From JBDKUD01 sp050943315 (GTDB lineage Bacteria > Bacillota > Syntrophomonadia > Syntrophomonadales > Syntrophomonadaceae): a stretch of DNA of 33,113 nt. The stretch covers positions 1 through 33,113 of the forward strand of contig JBMNOY010000021.1 of the NCBI GenBank assembly GCA_050943315.1, given 5' to 3'. Under the pieces are notes generated by a model, which did no database searches, was not told the DNA's origin, and was given only the letters and a program-made list of their open reading frames with translations. Below are positions 23,278 through 30,996 of this stretch, one piece after another. Both the position numbers and the translations under genes were made by a program. Position 1 is the first letter of the stretch, and each line of letters begins with the position of its first letter.

Positions 23278-23385
23278 TCTATAGAGAAACATAAAAGATT
23301 ATTTGAACTTGATTCGTGTAAATATATCCTGTGGTGAAAGGGCTTCGATGAAGGCTGTAATCTCCACATATACAGTTTGTGCTAA

Positions 23386-23416
23386 AAAGGGCAGGGCTAG
23401 TTCCTGCCCTTTGTTT
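23386..23416. terminator. bidirectional terminator between ackA and the mod regulator
   Basis: AAAGGGCAGG (23386-23395), seven-base loop, CCTGCCCTTT (23403-23412), then GTTTG. On the minus strand the stem is followed by a T5 run. It serves ackA on the plus strand and the regulator gene on the minus strand. Confidence 0.85.
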
Positions 23417-23450
23417 GCAACCGGAAGGACAGAAAACTTTACCCAAACCG

Positions 23451-24407
23451 TTATTCCACAAGTTTTATTTGTCCGGTTTCGGTTAGATCATAATCTCCCA
23501 GACCTTGCAACTCGAGTTTAAAAGCGGAAGACTGAATGACCTTGATTACTGTTTGGAATTCCTCCTTCTCTAAATCATCCTTCCTGAGAACCAGTTCGTA
23601 ACTTTCTTTTTGCAGCGGTATAAAATCTATTCCCCGAACCTGCATAGATGCTTTTTGAATACCCAGAGCTACATCAGCCTCCCCGCGGGCGACTACACTG
23701 GCTACTGCCAGGTGGGAAAGTTCTTCCCGATCATAGCCGTTAATTAACCGGCGGTCTATTTGCAGTCGGTGCAGTTGTTCGTCTAATAGAATCCGGGTAC
23801 CGCTGCCTTTTTCCCGGTTAACAAATCTTATTTGAGATCGGGATAAATCATGCCAGTTCTGAATATTCTGTGGATTCCCGGAAGCGACATAGAATCCTTG
23901 CATACGCACTGCTAAATGAATTATTACTGTTGCAATACCGGGAACCAGGCGGCGCACATAGGGAATATTGTAAACCCCGGTATCACCATCCCAGAGATGG
24001 ATACCAACCAAATCTGCATCACCCTGGTAAAGCGCCGATAGGCCAGAAAAGCTGCCTACCTGTTGCCGAAAGGTTTTAATGCTACTAGCATATTGCAATT
24101 GGCGTGATAAAACATCCAAAATTACATCCAAACCGCAAATTACCAAACCCTGGGAGGGACGATATTCAGTAGTTAGGGATTTTGGCTGAAGTCGGGGCTC
24201 CAATGCTTGCGGTGAATCACCTAAAGCAAATTCAAATTTCTTTCCTTGCTTTTTATATGCCTCTACATCCTTCATATCAATCCTTATTTTGCGGCCTACC
24301 TTATAAGCAGGAAGCTCCCCGCGCTTAACCAACTCATACACGGTATTCTTGGCTATTTTTAGTATGCCAGCTACTTCTTCAGGTGTAAGTGAAATGTCTT
24401 TTTGCAC
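23451..24407 (-). CDS. transcriptional regulator: excisionase-type HTH plus molybdate-binding-like domain
   Basis: The 318-residue protein is a probable oxyanion-responsive regulator of the divergent modABC genes. The N-terminal HTH (SLTPEEVAGILKIAKNTVYE to KVGRKIRIDMKDVEAYKK, residues about 5-55) is of the MerR/excisionase type. The rest is a periplasmic-binding-protein-like fold (PBP_like) related to molybdate-binding ModA domains, with FVNREKGSGTRILLDEQL, VASVVARGEADVALGIQKAS and DFIPLQKESYELVLRK. GTG 24407 follows GGAGG by nine bases. This is not ModE, which carries TOBE/Mop domains. The effector (molybdate or tungstate) is inferred from the neighbours. Confidence 0.82.
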   Translation of the reverse strand: MQKDISLTPEEVAGILKIAKNTVYELVKRGELPAYKVGRKIRIDMKDVEAYKKQGKKFEFALGDSPQALEPRLQPKSLTTEYRPSQGLVICGLDVILDVLSRQLQYASSIKTFRQQVGSFSGLSALYQGDADLVGIHLWDGDTGVYNIPYVRRLVPGIATVIIHLAVRMQGFYVASGNPQNIQNWHDLSRSQIRFVNREKGSGTRILLDEQLHRLQIDRRLINGYDREELSHLAVASVVARGEADVALGIQKASMQVRGIDFIPLQKESYELVLRKDDLEKEEFQTVIKVIQSSAFKLELQGLGDYDLTETGQIKLVE

Positions 24408-24438
24408 TATTATGTACCTCCGATTTATCTTGACAATT

Positions 24439-24447
24439 ATTTTAGCA
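24439..24447 (-). promoter_or_regulatory. extended -10 promoter box of the mod regulator (TGCTAAAAT)
   Basis: The minus strand reads TGCTAAAATAATTG, identical over 14 bases to the rpmB promoter box. No clear -35 is seen. The box lies about 30 bases before the GTG start, and the palindrome at 24468-24477 covers its -30 to -40 region. Confidence 0.5.
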
Positions 24448-24467
24448 TAATTTATTATCAATAAGTA

Positions 24468-24583
24468 ATAACGTTATGATATGTTGTGTAACGTAATGTA
24501 ATGCCGATAAATATATTTTTCCAATACTAATGGGATATTACCAGGATATATAACATAATGTAAATAAACTTAACATTACACAA
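24468..24583. promoter_or_regulatory. candidate operator motifs of the molybdate regulator
   Basis: ATAACGTTAT (24468-24477) is a perfect palindrome. TTGTGTAACGTAATG (24484-24498) recurs inverted at 24569-24583, where the minus strand reads TTGTGTAATGTTAAG (12 of 15 matches). A related TAACATAATGTAA lies at about 24550-24562. Repeated, oppositely oriented AT-rich motifs between a regulator and its probable targets are expected for an operator; binding is inference. Confidence 0.45.
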
Positions 24584-24620
24584 TTTCTAATGCTCGTCAT
24601 TACTCCTTCAGACTTTGAAT

Positions 24621-24649
24621 CAGTAGCACCTGCCAGTCAGGTGTTACTG
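24621..24649 (+). promoter_or_regulatory. hairpin in the modA leader
   Basis: CAGTAGCACCTG (24621-24632), loop CCAGT, CAGGTGTTACTG (24638-24649) form 12 pairs with one G-T. It lies about 40-50 bases before the modA ribosome binding site. It is not followed directly by a T-run and is far too short for the known Moco riboswitch. Function unknown. Confidence 0.45.
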
Positions 24650-24742
24650 TGCTGGTCAGATTTTGCTTAAGGTAATAAATTATTTGAAAAGGGGGATAGA
24701 TTGCCGTTATTCCAGTCCAAATCTTTTTCAGAGGTGTTAGGT

Positions 24743-25546
24743 ATGAAGACTAAGAGATTACTAACATTAGCGGGAATTTTGTTGTTTTCTTTAATGATGG
24801 TAATCGGTTGCTACCAAGAAAAAGCTGATATGCAAAAAACAGCTGACCAACCGGAAAAAGTTCAATTAACTATTGCTGCTGCGGCTAGTCTCCAGGATGC
24901 TCTTAAGGAACTGAAAACCATTTATACTAAAGAACACAGCAATGTTGATATTGTTTATAATTTTGCTTCATCGGGAACTCTGCAAAAACAGATTGAGGAG
25001 GGTGCGCCGGCAGACCTCTTTATATCGGCGGGAAAATCGCAAATGGATGTTCTGGCTGAGAAAGGCTTGCTGGTAGATTCATCCCGTCGGGACCTGCTCG
25101 GTAATAAGCTGGTATTAATAGCCGTAAAAGATAGCCCCCTGGCTTCGTTTACCGGACTTACCGATAAGAGTATAGCCAAAATCAGTATAGGGACCCCGGA
25201 AACCGTACCGGCTGGTAAATATGCCCAGGAAGCGTTAGTAAACCTTAAACTGTGGGATATTATTCAATCCAAACTGGTGCCGGCCAAAGATGTCCGCCAG
25301 GTACTCACATATGTAGAAACCGGTAATGTCGATGCCGGGCTGGTATATAAATCTGATACTGTAATCAGTGATAATATTAAAATTGTGGCAGTGGCACCGG
25401 AAAGCTCACATAAACCAATTGTTTACCCCATGGCGGTGGTAAAAAGTAGTAAGAATCAACCAGCAGCCCAGGATTTCGCAAAGTTTTTGCTTACTGATGA
25501 AGCAGGCAGAATATTTGCAAAATACGGCTTTGAACCGATTAAATAA
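24743..25546 (+). CDS. modA: molybdate (or tungstate) ABC transporter, substrate-binding lipoprotein
   Basis: ModA captures the oxyanion outside the membrane and passes it to ModB. From ATG 24743 (267 residues) the N-terminus is a lipoprotein signal: KTKRLL, a hydrophobic core, then the lipobox VIGC. The mature part contains LTIAAAASLQDALKELKTIY, VDIVYNFASSGTLQKQIEEG and APADLFISAGKSQMDVLAEKG, the standard ModA ligand-site blocks, then YVETGNVDAGLVYKSD. GAGGTG lies six bases before this ATG. TTG 24701 has a stronger AAGGGGGA and would add 14 polar residues before the signal; both remain possible. The specific anion cannot be decided by eye. Confidence 0.93.
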   Translation: MKTKRLLTLAGILLFSLMMVIGCYQEKADMQKTADQPEKVQLTIAAAASLQDALKELKTIYTKEHSNVDIVYNFASSGTLQKQIEEGAPADLFISAGKSQMDVLAEKGLLVDSSRRDLLGNKLVLIAVKDSPLASFTGLTDKSIAKISIGTPETVPAGKYAQEALVNLKLWDIIQSKLVPAKDVRQVLTYVETGNVDAGLVYKSDTVISDNIKIVAVAPESSHKPIVYPMAVVKSSKNQPAAQDFAKFLLTDEAGRIFAKYGFEPIK

Positions 25547-25556
25547 CTAGGTACAG

Positions 25557-26246
25557 ATGTTTATTCAGATTAAGGACTGGTTTCCCGTATTTCTCTCTAT
25601 CAAGGTTGCCTTCATCGTGGTATTTATTGTAGCCTGTGTGGGTATACCATTGGGGCGACTAATGGCGCGCAGGGAGTTTTACGGTAAAGATGTGGTTGAG
25701 GCATTTATAACTTTGCCTTTGGTGTTACCTCCGTCAGTTATTGGATACGGTTTATTAAAGCTAATCGGTAAAAACGGTCTGTTGGGCAAGACGCTGGAGA
25801 GCATGGGTATATCAATAATATTTACCTGGTGGGCGGTAGTACTGGCCTCAACTGTAGTAGCCTTCCCTTTAATGTATCAGAGTGCTAAAGCGGCTTTTTG
25901 CAGTGTAGAACCAAACTATGAAAAGGCAGCTCGAACATTAGGGGCCAGTGAAATGAGAATATTTCTTACTATAAGCCTGCCTCTGGCCTGGCCGGGAATT
26001 ATTGCCGGGTTGGTCCTGGCATTTGCCAGGGCTCTGGGTGAGTTCGGTGCAACCCTCATGGTGGCCGGTAATATACCAGGTCAAACGCAAACTATACCTT
26101 TGGCTATTTATTTTGCTGTAGAATCTGGAGATGATCAAACTGCCAGGACACTGGTAGCCATAATCACGGTTTTCAGCTTCCTGATGATTTTTTGGGTTAA
26201 CCGGTGGACCAAAAGAAAAACATTTCAATTTAACAATGGTGGCTAA
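25557..26246 (+). CDS. modB: molybdate ABC transporter permease
   Basis: ModB is the membrane channel of the transporter. The 229-residue protein has about five hydrophobic spans, including VAFIVVFIVACVGIPLG, VEAFITLPLVLPPSVIGYGL and WWAVVLASTVVAFPLMY. The EAA loop that contacts ModC is AARTLGASEMRIFLTISLPL. LGEFGATLMVAGNIPGQTQT is a ModB signature. The start is ATG 25557, ten bases after modA, with only a weak ribosome binding site, which suggests coupled translation. modC begins directly after its stop codon. Confidence 0.93.
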   Translation: MFIQIKDWFPVFLSIKVAFIVVFIVACVGIPLGRLMARREFYGKDVVEAFITLPLVLPPSVIGYGLLKLIGKNGLLGKTLESMGISIIFTWWAVVLASTVVAFPLMYQSAKAAFCSVEPNYEKAARTLGASEMRIFLTISLPLAWPGIIAGLVLAFARALGEFGATLMVAGNIPGQTQTIPLAIYFAVESGDDQTARTLVAIITVFSFLMIFWVNRWTKRKTFQFNNGG

Positions 26247-26897
26247 ATGATGCTAAAAGCTCGACTAATTAAGAAACTGGGTAGTTTTACGCTTGATATT
26301 GATATCCAGATGGATAATCAGATTCTAGTTTTATGGGGGTCTTCCGGTGCCGGCAAGACTACCGTGTTACATTGCCTGGCCGGTTTAATAAATCCTTCTT
26401 CAGGTTTTGTCAAGCTGGATGGAAGAACCTTATATTCATCTGCAGACAGAATCAATATTTCCTCTCGAGATAGAAATGTAGGCTACTTATTTCAGGACTA
26501 TGCCCTTTTTCCCCATATGACGGTTCGAGAAAACATATGGTACGGCCTCACCAAAAGACAACAGAAACCATTAAGCCCGGATCCACTGCAATTACTGGAT
26601 TCATTTGGAGCCGGTCATTTGCTGGACCGCTACCCGTGGCAACTATCAGGCGGGGAAAAACAAAGGATAGCGCTGGTCCGGGCTTTGGCGGTTAAGCCTC
26701 GCTTGTTGCTATTGGATGAACCTTTCAGTGCATTGGATAAGTGCAATAAAATAAACTTAAGGCAGGAAATCAAGAAACTGCACTCACAATGGCAAATTCC
26801 CTTTATACTGGTTACGCATGATGAAGATGATGCCAGTTTTTTAGGTGATACCATCATAGGTATAGAAAAAGGCCGAGCTCATTATAAAATATCATAA
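26247..26897 (+). CDS. modC: molybdate ABC transporter ATP-binding protein, without TOBE domain
   Basis: ModC powers the transporter by ATP hydrolysis. The 216 residues hold one ABC domain: Walker A WGSSGAGKTTVLHCLAG, Q-loop YLFQDYALFPHMTV, signature LSGGEKQRIALVRALA, Walker B LLLLDEPFSALD, and the H-loop LVTHDEDDA. E. coli ModC is about 350 residues because it has a C-terminal TOBE/Mop domain that senses molybdate. Here the protein ends right after the ABC domain. ATG 26247 directly follows the modB stop codon; a second ATG is at 26250. Confidence 0.92.
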   Translation: MMLKARLIKKLGSFTLDIDIQMDNQILVLWGSSGAGKTTVLHCLAGLINPSSGFVKLDGRTLYSSADRINISSRDRNVGYLFQDYALFPHMTVRENIWYGLTKRQQKPLSPDPLQLLDSFGAGHLLDRYPWQLSGGEKQRIALVRALAVKPRLLLLDEPFSALDKCNKINLRQEIKKLHSQWQIPFILVTHDEDDASFLGDTIIGIEKGRAHYKIS

Positions 26898-26906
26898 AAT
26901 AGGCAA

Positions 26907-26939
26907 GCAGGTCCTGGCTGGTAAGAAGCCAGGACCTGC
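26907..26939. terminator. perfect 13-bp hairpin between convergent modC and nuoF-like genes
   Basis: GCAGGTCCTGGCT (26907-26919) and AGCCAGGACCTGC (26927-26939) pair perfectly over a seven-base loop. On the plus strand GCTGTATTAGG follows; on the minus strand TTGCCTATTTTAT follows. The stem is strong but both T-tracts are poor. It probably separates the two operons. Confidence 0.65.
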
Positions 26940-26967
26940 GCTGTATTAGGAGGCATGGATGAAAATC

Positions 26968-28188
26968 TTAGATTTTTGCCTGGTATTCTCCGGGGAAGTT
27001 CTTCATAGTGGTCAATACCGGGGCAGGTGCCGCCTGGCCTAGACCGCAGAGACATGCCTTAGTCATTACGTTTCCTAATCTCTGGCATAATTCTATATCC
27101 TCGGCGTTCCCTTTACCACTGTTAATCTTTTGCAGCAATTCATACATCCGTTTAGTGCCTTCACGGCAAGGGGTACATTTTCCACACGATTCATGTGCAA
27201 AGAATTTAGTTATACGCTCAATAACATCTACCAGGTCGGTAGTTTCGTCCATCACAAATACTGCCCCCGAACCCAGGGTAGCACCTATAGCGCTCATGGA
27301 ATCAAAATCGACGGGAGTATCCAGCAGTGATTCGGGAATAAATCCACCTGATGTACCGCCAATCTGAACTGCCTTGAACTGCTTTCCAGCGGTAATACCA
27401 CCGCCCAAACCGAAGACCACGTCACGAATGGTGACATTGGTGGGAAGTTCAAATACGGTCTTGTTGACTACGTCTCCAGTCAGCGTAAACACTTTGGTTC
27501 CGGGATATTTGGCAGCACCAATGCCGGCAAACCAATCAGCACCTTTTTCCAGGATAACCGGTATGTTGGCGAAAGTTTCTACATTATTGACTACAGTGGG
27601 TTTACCCCACAATCCAGCTACCCCTGGGAAAGGTGGTTTAAATCGAGGTTCACCGCGATGACCTTCAATGGATTCAATCAGGGCGGTTTCCTCCCCGCAG
27701 ACATAAGCTCCGGCACCCATACGCACTTCAATATTAAAATCCCCCAGGACTCCTTTTTCTTTGGCCTGGGTAATGGCCCGGTTTAATATATCAACAACAT
27801 AGGGATACTCACCCCGGCAATAGATAAATCCCTGTGTAGCTCCAATGGCATAACCGCATATGGCCATACCCTCCAGCACTGTATGGGGATCGTTTTCCAT
27901 TATAGTGCGGTCTTTATAAGTGCCTGGTTCGCCTTCATCAGCATTACAGACAACATATTTCTGGTCTGCCGGGGTATTATAACTGAAGCTCCATTTCATA
28001 CCGGCGTTAAAACCAGCACCACCACGTCCCCGCAGACCTGATTTTTTTACTTCTTCAATAACATCAGCCTGGCTCATGCTGCGCGCTTTGGCTAGAGATT
28101 TATAACCTCCGGCGTCAAGGTAATCCTCAATTCTCAGAGGATCAATCTTACCCATGTTTCGCAGCACAATGCGCATTTCCTGTGCCAT
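26968..28188 (-). CDS. NuoF/HydB-like NADH-binding flavoprotein subunit of formate dehydrogenase
   Basis: This 406-residue subunit binds FMN and NAD(H) and links the formate dehydrogenase catalytic subunit to NADH. It contains GLRGRGGAGFNAGMKWSF (FMN/NADH glycine loop), NADEGEPGTYKDR, GAGAYVCGEETALIESIEG and the SLBB region. The [4Fe-4S] site is ESCGKCTPCREGTKRMYELL with a fourth Cys in ACLCGLGQ. It lacks both the N-terminal thioredoxin-like [2Fe-2S] domain and the C-terminal two-cluster ferredoxin domain seen in longer HydB proteins. ATG 28188 follows AAAGGAGGG. It is the last gene of the operon from fdhA. NuoEF-like modules in other clostridia serve [FeFe] hydrogenase as well, so sharing is possible. 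Confidence 0.87.
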   Translation of the reverse strand: MAQEMRIVLRNMGKIDPLRIEDYLDAGGYKSLAKARSMSQADVIEEVKKSGLRGRGGAGFNAGMKWSFSYNTPADQKYVVCNADEGEPGTYKDRTIMENDPHTVLEGMAICGYAIGATQGFIYCRGEYPYVVDILNRAITQAKEKGVLGDFNIEVRMGAGAYVCGEETALIESIEGHRGEPRFKPPFPGVAGLWGKPTVVNNVETFANIPVILEKGADWFAGIGAAKYPGTKVFTLTGDVVNKTVFELPTNVTIRDVVFGLGGGITAGKQFKAVQIGGTSGGFIPESLLDTPVDFDSMSAIGATLGSGAVFVMDETTDLVDVIERITKFFAHESCGKCTPCREGTKRMYELLQKINSGKGNAEDIELCQRLGNVMTKACLCGLGQAAPAPVLTTMKNFPGEYQAKI

Positions 28189-28215
28189 TTGGTTCCCTCC
28201 TTTCGACTTGTTTTT

Positions 28216-28662
28216 TTATCTGTATTCAGCCAGAATACCAGGGATTTTGGAGGCATCTACATCTTTGTAAGGTTTACTATTAATAGTAATAACCGGTGTA
28301 GCCTGGCATTGCCCCACACACTCGGTATACTCCAGGGTGAACTTGCCATCAGCAGTAGTTTCACCCATATTAATACCCAGTTCTTTTTCCAGAGCAGCCA
28401 CGACTTCGTCAGCACCGGCTATATGACAGGGAGCACTTTCACAAATTCTTATTACGTATTTTCCCCTTTTACCCACCTTAAGGTAGGAATAGAATGTTGC
28501 TACTCCAAAGGCTTGGGCTTTGGGTATATTGAAGGTTAGGGCTGCAGCCGGAATGGCTTCTTCCGGGATATAGTTGTATTCCCTTTGAATAGCATGATAA
28601 GCTTCGATTATTCCCCCGGGAACATCTTTATACCGGCTGATAATTTCATTGTAGTCGGCCAT
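28216..28662 (-). CDS. NuoE/HydC-like [2Fe-2S] subunit
   Basis: This thioredoxin-fold ferredoxin subunit of 148 residues pairs with the NuoF-like protein. The [2Fe-2S] ligands are in IRICESAPCHIAGA (C-x4-C) and YTECVGQCQATPV (C-x3-C), as in NuoE. The N-terminal helical part is YNYIPEEAIPAAALTFNIPKAQ, and GVATFYSYLKVGKRGKY is conserved. ATG 28662 is chosen with the upstream GGGGAGGTGAT; an in-frame GTG at 28674 would add four residues and lies within the binding site. It is 27 bases upstream of the NuoF-like gene. Confidence 0.9.
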   Translation of the reverse strand: MADYNEIISRYKDVPGGIIEAYHAIQREYNYIPEEAIPAAALTFNIPKAQAFGVATFYSYLKVGKRGKYVIRICESAPCHIAGADEVVAALEKELGINMGETTADGKFTLEYTECVGQCQATPVITINSKPYKDVDASKIPGILAEYR

Positions 28663-28732
28663 TATAAATATCACCTCCCCAGCATTTTTACTTTATCCAT
28701 GTTTTTCCCGCCGGATATGCTTTTAGAATCAA

Positions 28733-29935
28733 TCAAGAGATAAGCATAATAGATACCTGGGTACCGGCGTCAAAAGGCGCATGCCCGGCAGGGAGATCAA
28801 TTAACGCATTACACTCGATTAAGGACCTAATCATGCTTGGCTTTTGTCCCGGTAATACGGTGACTTTCCACCCTTCACTGTCACAGGCAGCGTGACCCCG
28901 AACAAAACGTCGCGTACCTGTTTTCTTAGCAAAAGAATTGGTGCAAAGGGCAGAATAATATTTTGGGTAGGGATTCATTCCCTGCAAGGCTCGTATTACC
29001 GGTGATGCCAGAACATGGTAACCAACAAAACAGGAGGCTGGGTTACCAGATAACGAAATAATCAATATTGAGTTTATAATACCTGCCGCGTTATGCCTTC
29101 CTGGTTGTATTTGCGTACCCCAGAAAAGCATTTTGGCGTTGATATTACTGAACAGAGACCGCACTTCATCAAATTCTCCCGAAAAAGTACCACCAGTAGT
29201 AATAACCACATCAGAATCTTGCAGGAGCTTAAGCATCAAATTCCGTACTTCATTACAGTTATTACTGCCAGCCAACTTCACATCGGTAATTTTTCCTCCA
29301 TCATGGTGTATTAGAGACGCCAGTAATGGACCGTTACTATCGCGAAGCTGACCCGGGTGGGGAGAGGTATTAAAGGGTACAATTTGTCTTCCCAGGCTCA
29401 GAACTGAAACCCGGGGCCGGCAAAATACCCGCACCTTCTCATATCCAAAGGCCGCCAATAAAGCAATCAGTGCAGGAGATATACATGTACCACGTGCCGC
29501 TAAAAGGCTTCCGCGGTGGAAATCCTCACCAGCACGCTTGATATTGCTGCCTGACTTAATTTGACCGGGAAGAATTATTTCGTCTTGCCAGACCCGAACC
29601 TGCTCACACATAACTACTGCAGCGGTTCCCCCAGGTAGGGGGCCCCCAGTTACAACTCCAACCGCTTCTCCAGGGGCAAGTGGCAAAGCAGGTACATCTC
29701 CGGCTTGCAGGTATTCCCTTAGTATAACCTTTCCGCCGGTCAGACGATCACTTTCGTGAATGGCAAAGCCATCTACAGCAGATTGGGGACAATCCGGCAA
29801 ACTGCAATATGCTGTAATATCCTGAGATATTACCCTTCCTGCCGACTCCATTAAATCAATGGTTTCCTCGGGTAAAACACTGACGCTATTGATGATTTTA
29901 TCCTGGGCAGACTCCAGATTTATGTCTATAATCAC
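28733..29935 (-). CDS. moeA: molybdopterin molybdotransferase MoeA
   Basis: MoeA inserts molybdate into adenylylated molybdopterin, completing the cofactor. The 400-residue protein shows the full MoeA layout: SLPDCPQSAVDGFAIHESD, REYLQAGDVPALPLAPGEAV, VTGGPLPGGTAAVVMCEQV, KRAGEDFHRGSLLAARG, then the MoCF-type domain VLSLGRQIV and DVVITTGGTFSGEFDEVRSL. The last block normally reads TSGGVSVGDYD in MoeA, so this copy is divergent there. GTG 29935 follows GGGAGG by ten bases. It sits between the MoeA-like gene and the NuoE-like gene in the formate dehydrogenase operon, so cofactor maturation is made together with the enzyme. Confidence 0.88.
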   Translation of the reverse strand: MIIDINLESAQDKIINSVSVLPEETIDLMESAGRVISQDITAYCSLPDCPQSAVDGFAIHESDRLTGGKVILREYLQAGDVPALPLAPGEAVGVVTGGPLPGGTAAVVMCEQVRVWQDEIILPGQIKSGSNIKRAGEDFHRGSLLAARGTCISPALIALLAAFGYEKVRVFCRPRVSVLSLGRQIVPFNTSPHPGQLRDSNGPLLASLIHHDGGKITDVKLAGSNNCNEVRNLMLKLLQDSDVVITTGGTFSGEFDEVRSLFSNINAKMLFWGTQIQPGRHNAAGIINSILIISLSGNPASCFVGYHVLASPVIRALQGMNPYPKYYSALCTNSFAKKTGTRRFVRGHAACDSEGWKVTVLPGQKPSMIRSLIECNALIDLPAGHAPFDAGTQVSIMLIS

Positions 29936-29953
29936 TTAGAATATGCCTCCCAT

Positions 29954-30985
29954 TTATAACTGGGTCGTTTTTCCGAACGGACACAGCGGAAAATGACAAA
30001 CCGGACAATTATTACACAAACCGCCATGACCCATAGCAACTATCTCGGCACGGCTGATACGGTCACCGGCAAAGATACGCGGTAAAAGAAGATCAAAGGT
30101 AGTAGTTTTACTATACAAAGTACCGCCGGGTACCCCCAGAATAGGAACGTGCCCTTGATAAGCCAGCATAAACTGAGAACCAGGTAAAACCGGGGCACCA
30201 TAAAACACCACTTCCGCTCCGGTGGCCATTATGCCCAAAGGGCTAACATCATCAGCATCAACTGACATGCCCCCGGTAACTACTATTAACTCAGCACCTT
30301 CTGCAATTAAACGATGAATTTCCATGGCAATCAGATCCGGATCATCAGGAACAATGACCTGGCCAACCAAGCGGGCACCAAATGGAGCCGTTTTTTGCCG
30401 GATAACACCCCCAAAACCATCCGGGATGAGCCCGGAATAAACCTCACTGCCGGTAGTTATGATTCCTACCCACAGGGGCTGGAAGGGTTTAACAGTAAGT
30501 AATGATGAAGGTTGACAGCATAGTTTCTCAGCTTCTTCTAATTCATGGCAATCAATGGCCAGAGGAACTACACGGGTTCCTGCAATTATCTGATTTTTAA
30601 CCACTACCCGGTTATTATGCAGGGTGGCAAACACAACATTATCCAAATTATTAATCCAGTTCAATTGGTTAACATTTATTTTTAATAACCCGTCGTATTG
30701 TGCTTTAAGGTTAACCCTGCCCTGGTTGGGTTCTGTCCAGTTAACACCTGCTCCGGCAGCATGTCGGGCCAAACGTAAAGCTGCCTCATTTTCGTGAATA
30801 ATGTTAGGCGATGGCTCCCAGACATAGATATTTTCTTTACCTAGACTCCTGAGTTTGGGAATATCCGCAGGAGTAATAATATGCCCTTTGCTGAACGCCC
30901 GTCCTTTTTTACGTCCGGGGACGATCTCGGTAATATCATGACCGAGAATCAAACCTGCTGCCTGGTCAACTGGTACCTTCCGCAT
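29954..30985 (-). CDS. MoeA/MogA-like molybdopterin-binding protein with Cys-rich C-terminus
   Basis: This 343-residue protein is a second molybdopterin-binding factor, shorter than MoeA. The N-terminal half (VPVDQAAGLILGHDITEIVP, GHIITPADIPKLRSLGKENI) is MoeA-like. The C-terminal MoCF domain has VGIITTGSEVYSGLIPDGFG, ELIVVTGGMSVDADDVSPLG, GSQFMLAYQG and ILGVPGGTLYS. It ends with a cluster of four cysteines, CNNCPVCHFPLCPFG, which could bind zinc or an FeS cluster. ATG 30985 is seven bases from GGGGG; the GTG at 30988 is closer. The ribosome binding site lies against the fdhA stop codon, so the two are translationally coupled. A role as a dedicated formate dehydrogenase maturation factor is inference. 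Confidence 0.8.
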   Translation of the reverse strand: MRKVPVDQAAGLILGHDITEIVPGRKKGRAFSKGHIITPADIPKLRSLGKENIYVWEPSPNIIHENEAALRLARHAAGAGVNWTEPNQGRVNLKAQYDGLLKINVNQLNWINNLDNVVFATLHNNRVVVKNQIIAGTRVVPLAIDCHELEEAEKLCCQPSSLLTVKPFQPLWVGIITTGSEVYSGLIPDGFGGVIRQKTAPFGARLVGQVIVPDDPDLIAMEIHRLIAEGAELIVVTGGMSVDADDVSPLGIMATGAEVVFYGAPVLPGSQFMLAYQGHVPILGVPGGTLYSKTTTFDLLLPRIFAGDRISRAEIVAMGHGGLCNNCPVCHFPLCPFGKTTQL

Positions 30986-30996
30986 CACCGTACCCC

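Larger units (their letters stand above)
24408..24742. other. divergent control region between the mod regulator and modA
   Basis: About 330 bases of AT-rich DNA without a gene. It contains the regulator's extended -10 box (24439-24447), a palindrome and two inverted AT-rich motifs (24468-24583), a leader hairpin (24621-24649) and a ribosome binding site at 24689-24696. Confidence 0.7.

Noticed and set aside
23278..23385. Possible riboswitch-like folding after ackA (TGTGG...CCACA)
   Set aside because: It does not match any riboswitch consensus I know, lies downstream of ackA and is not in a leader of a plus-strand gene.
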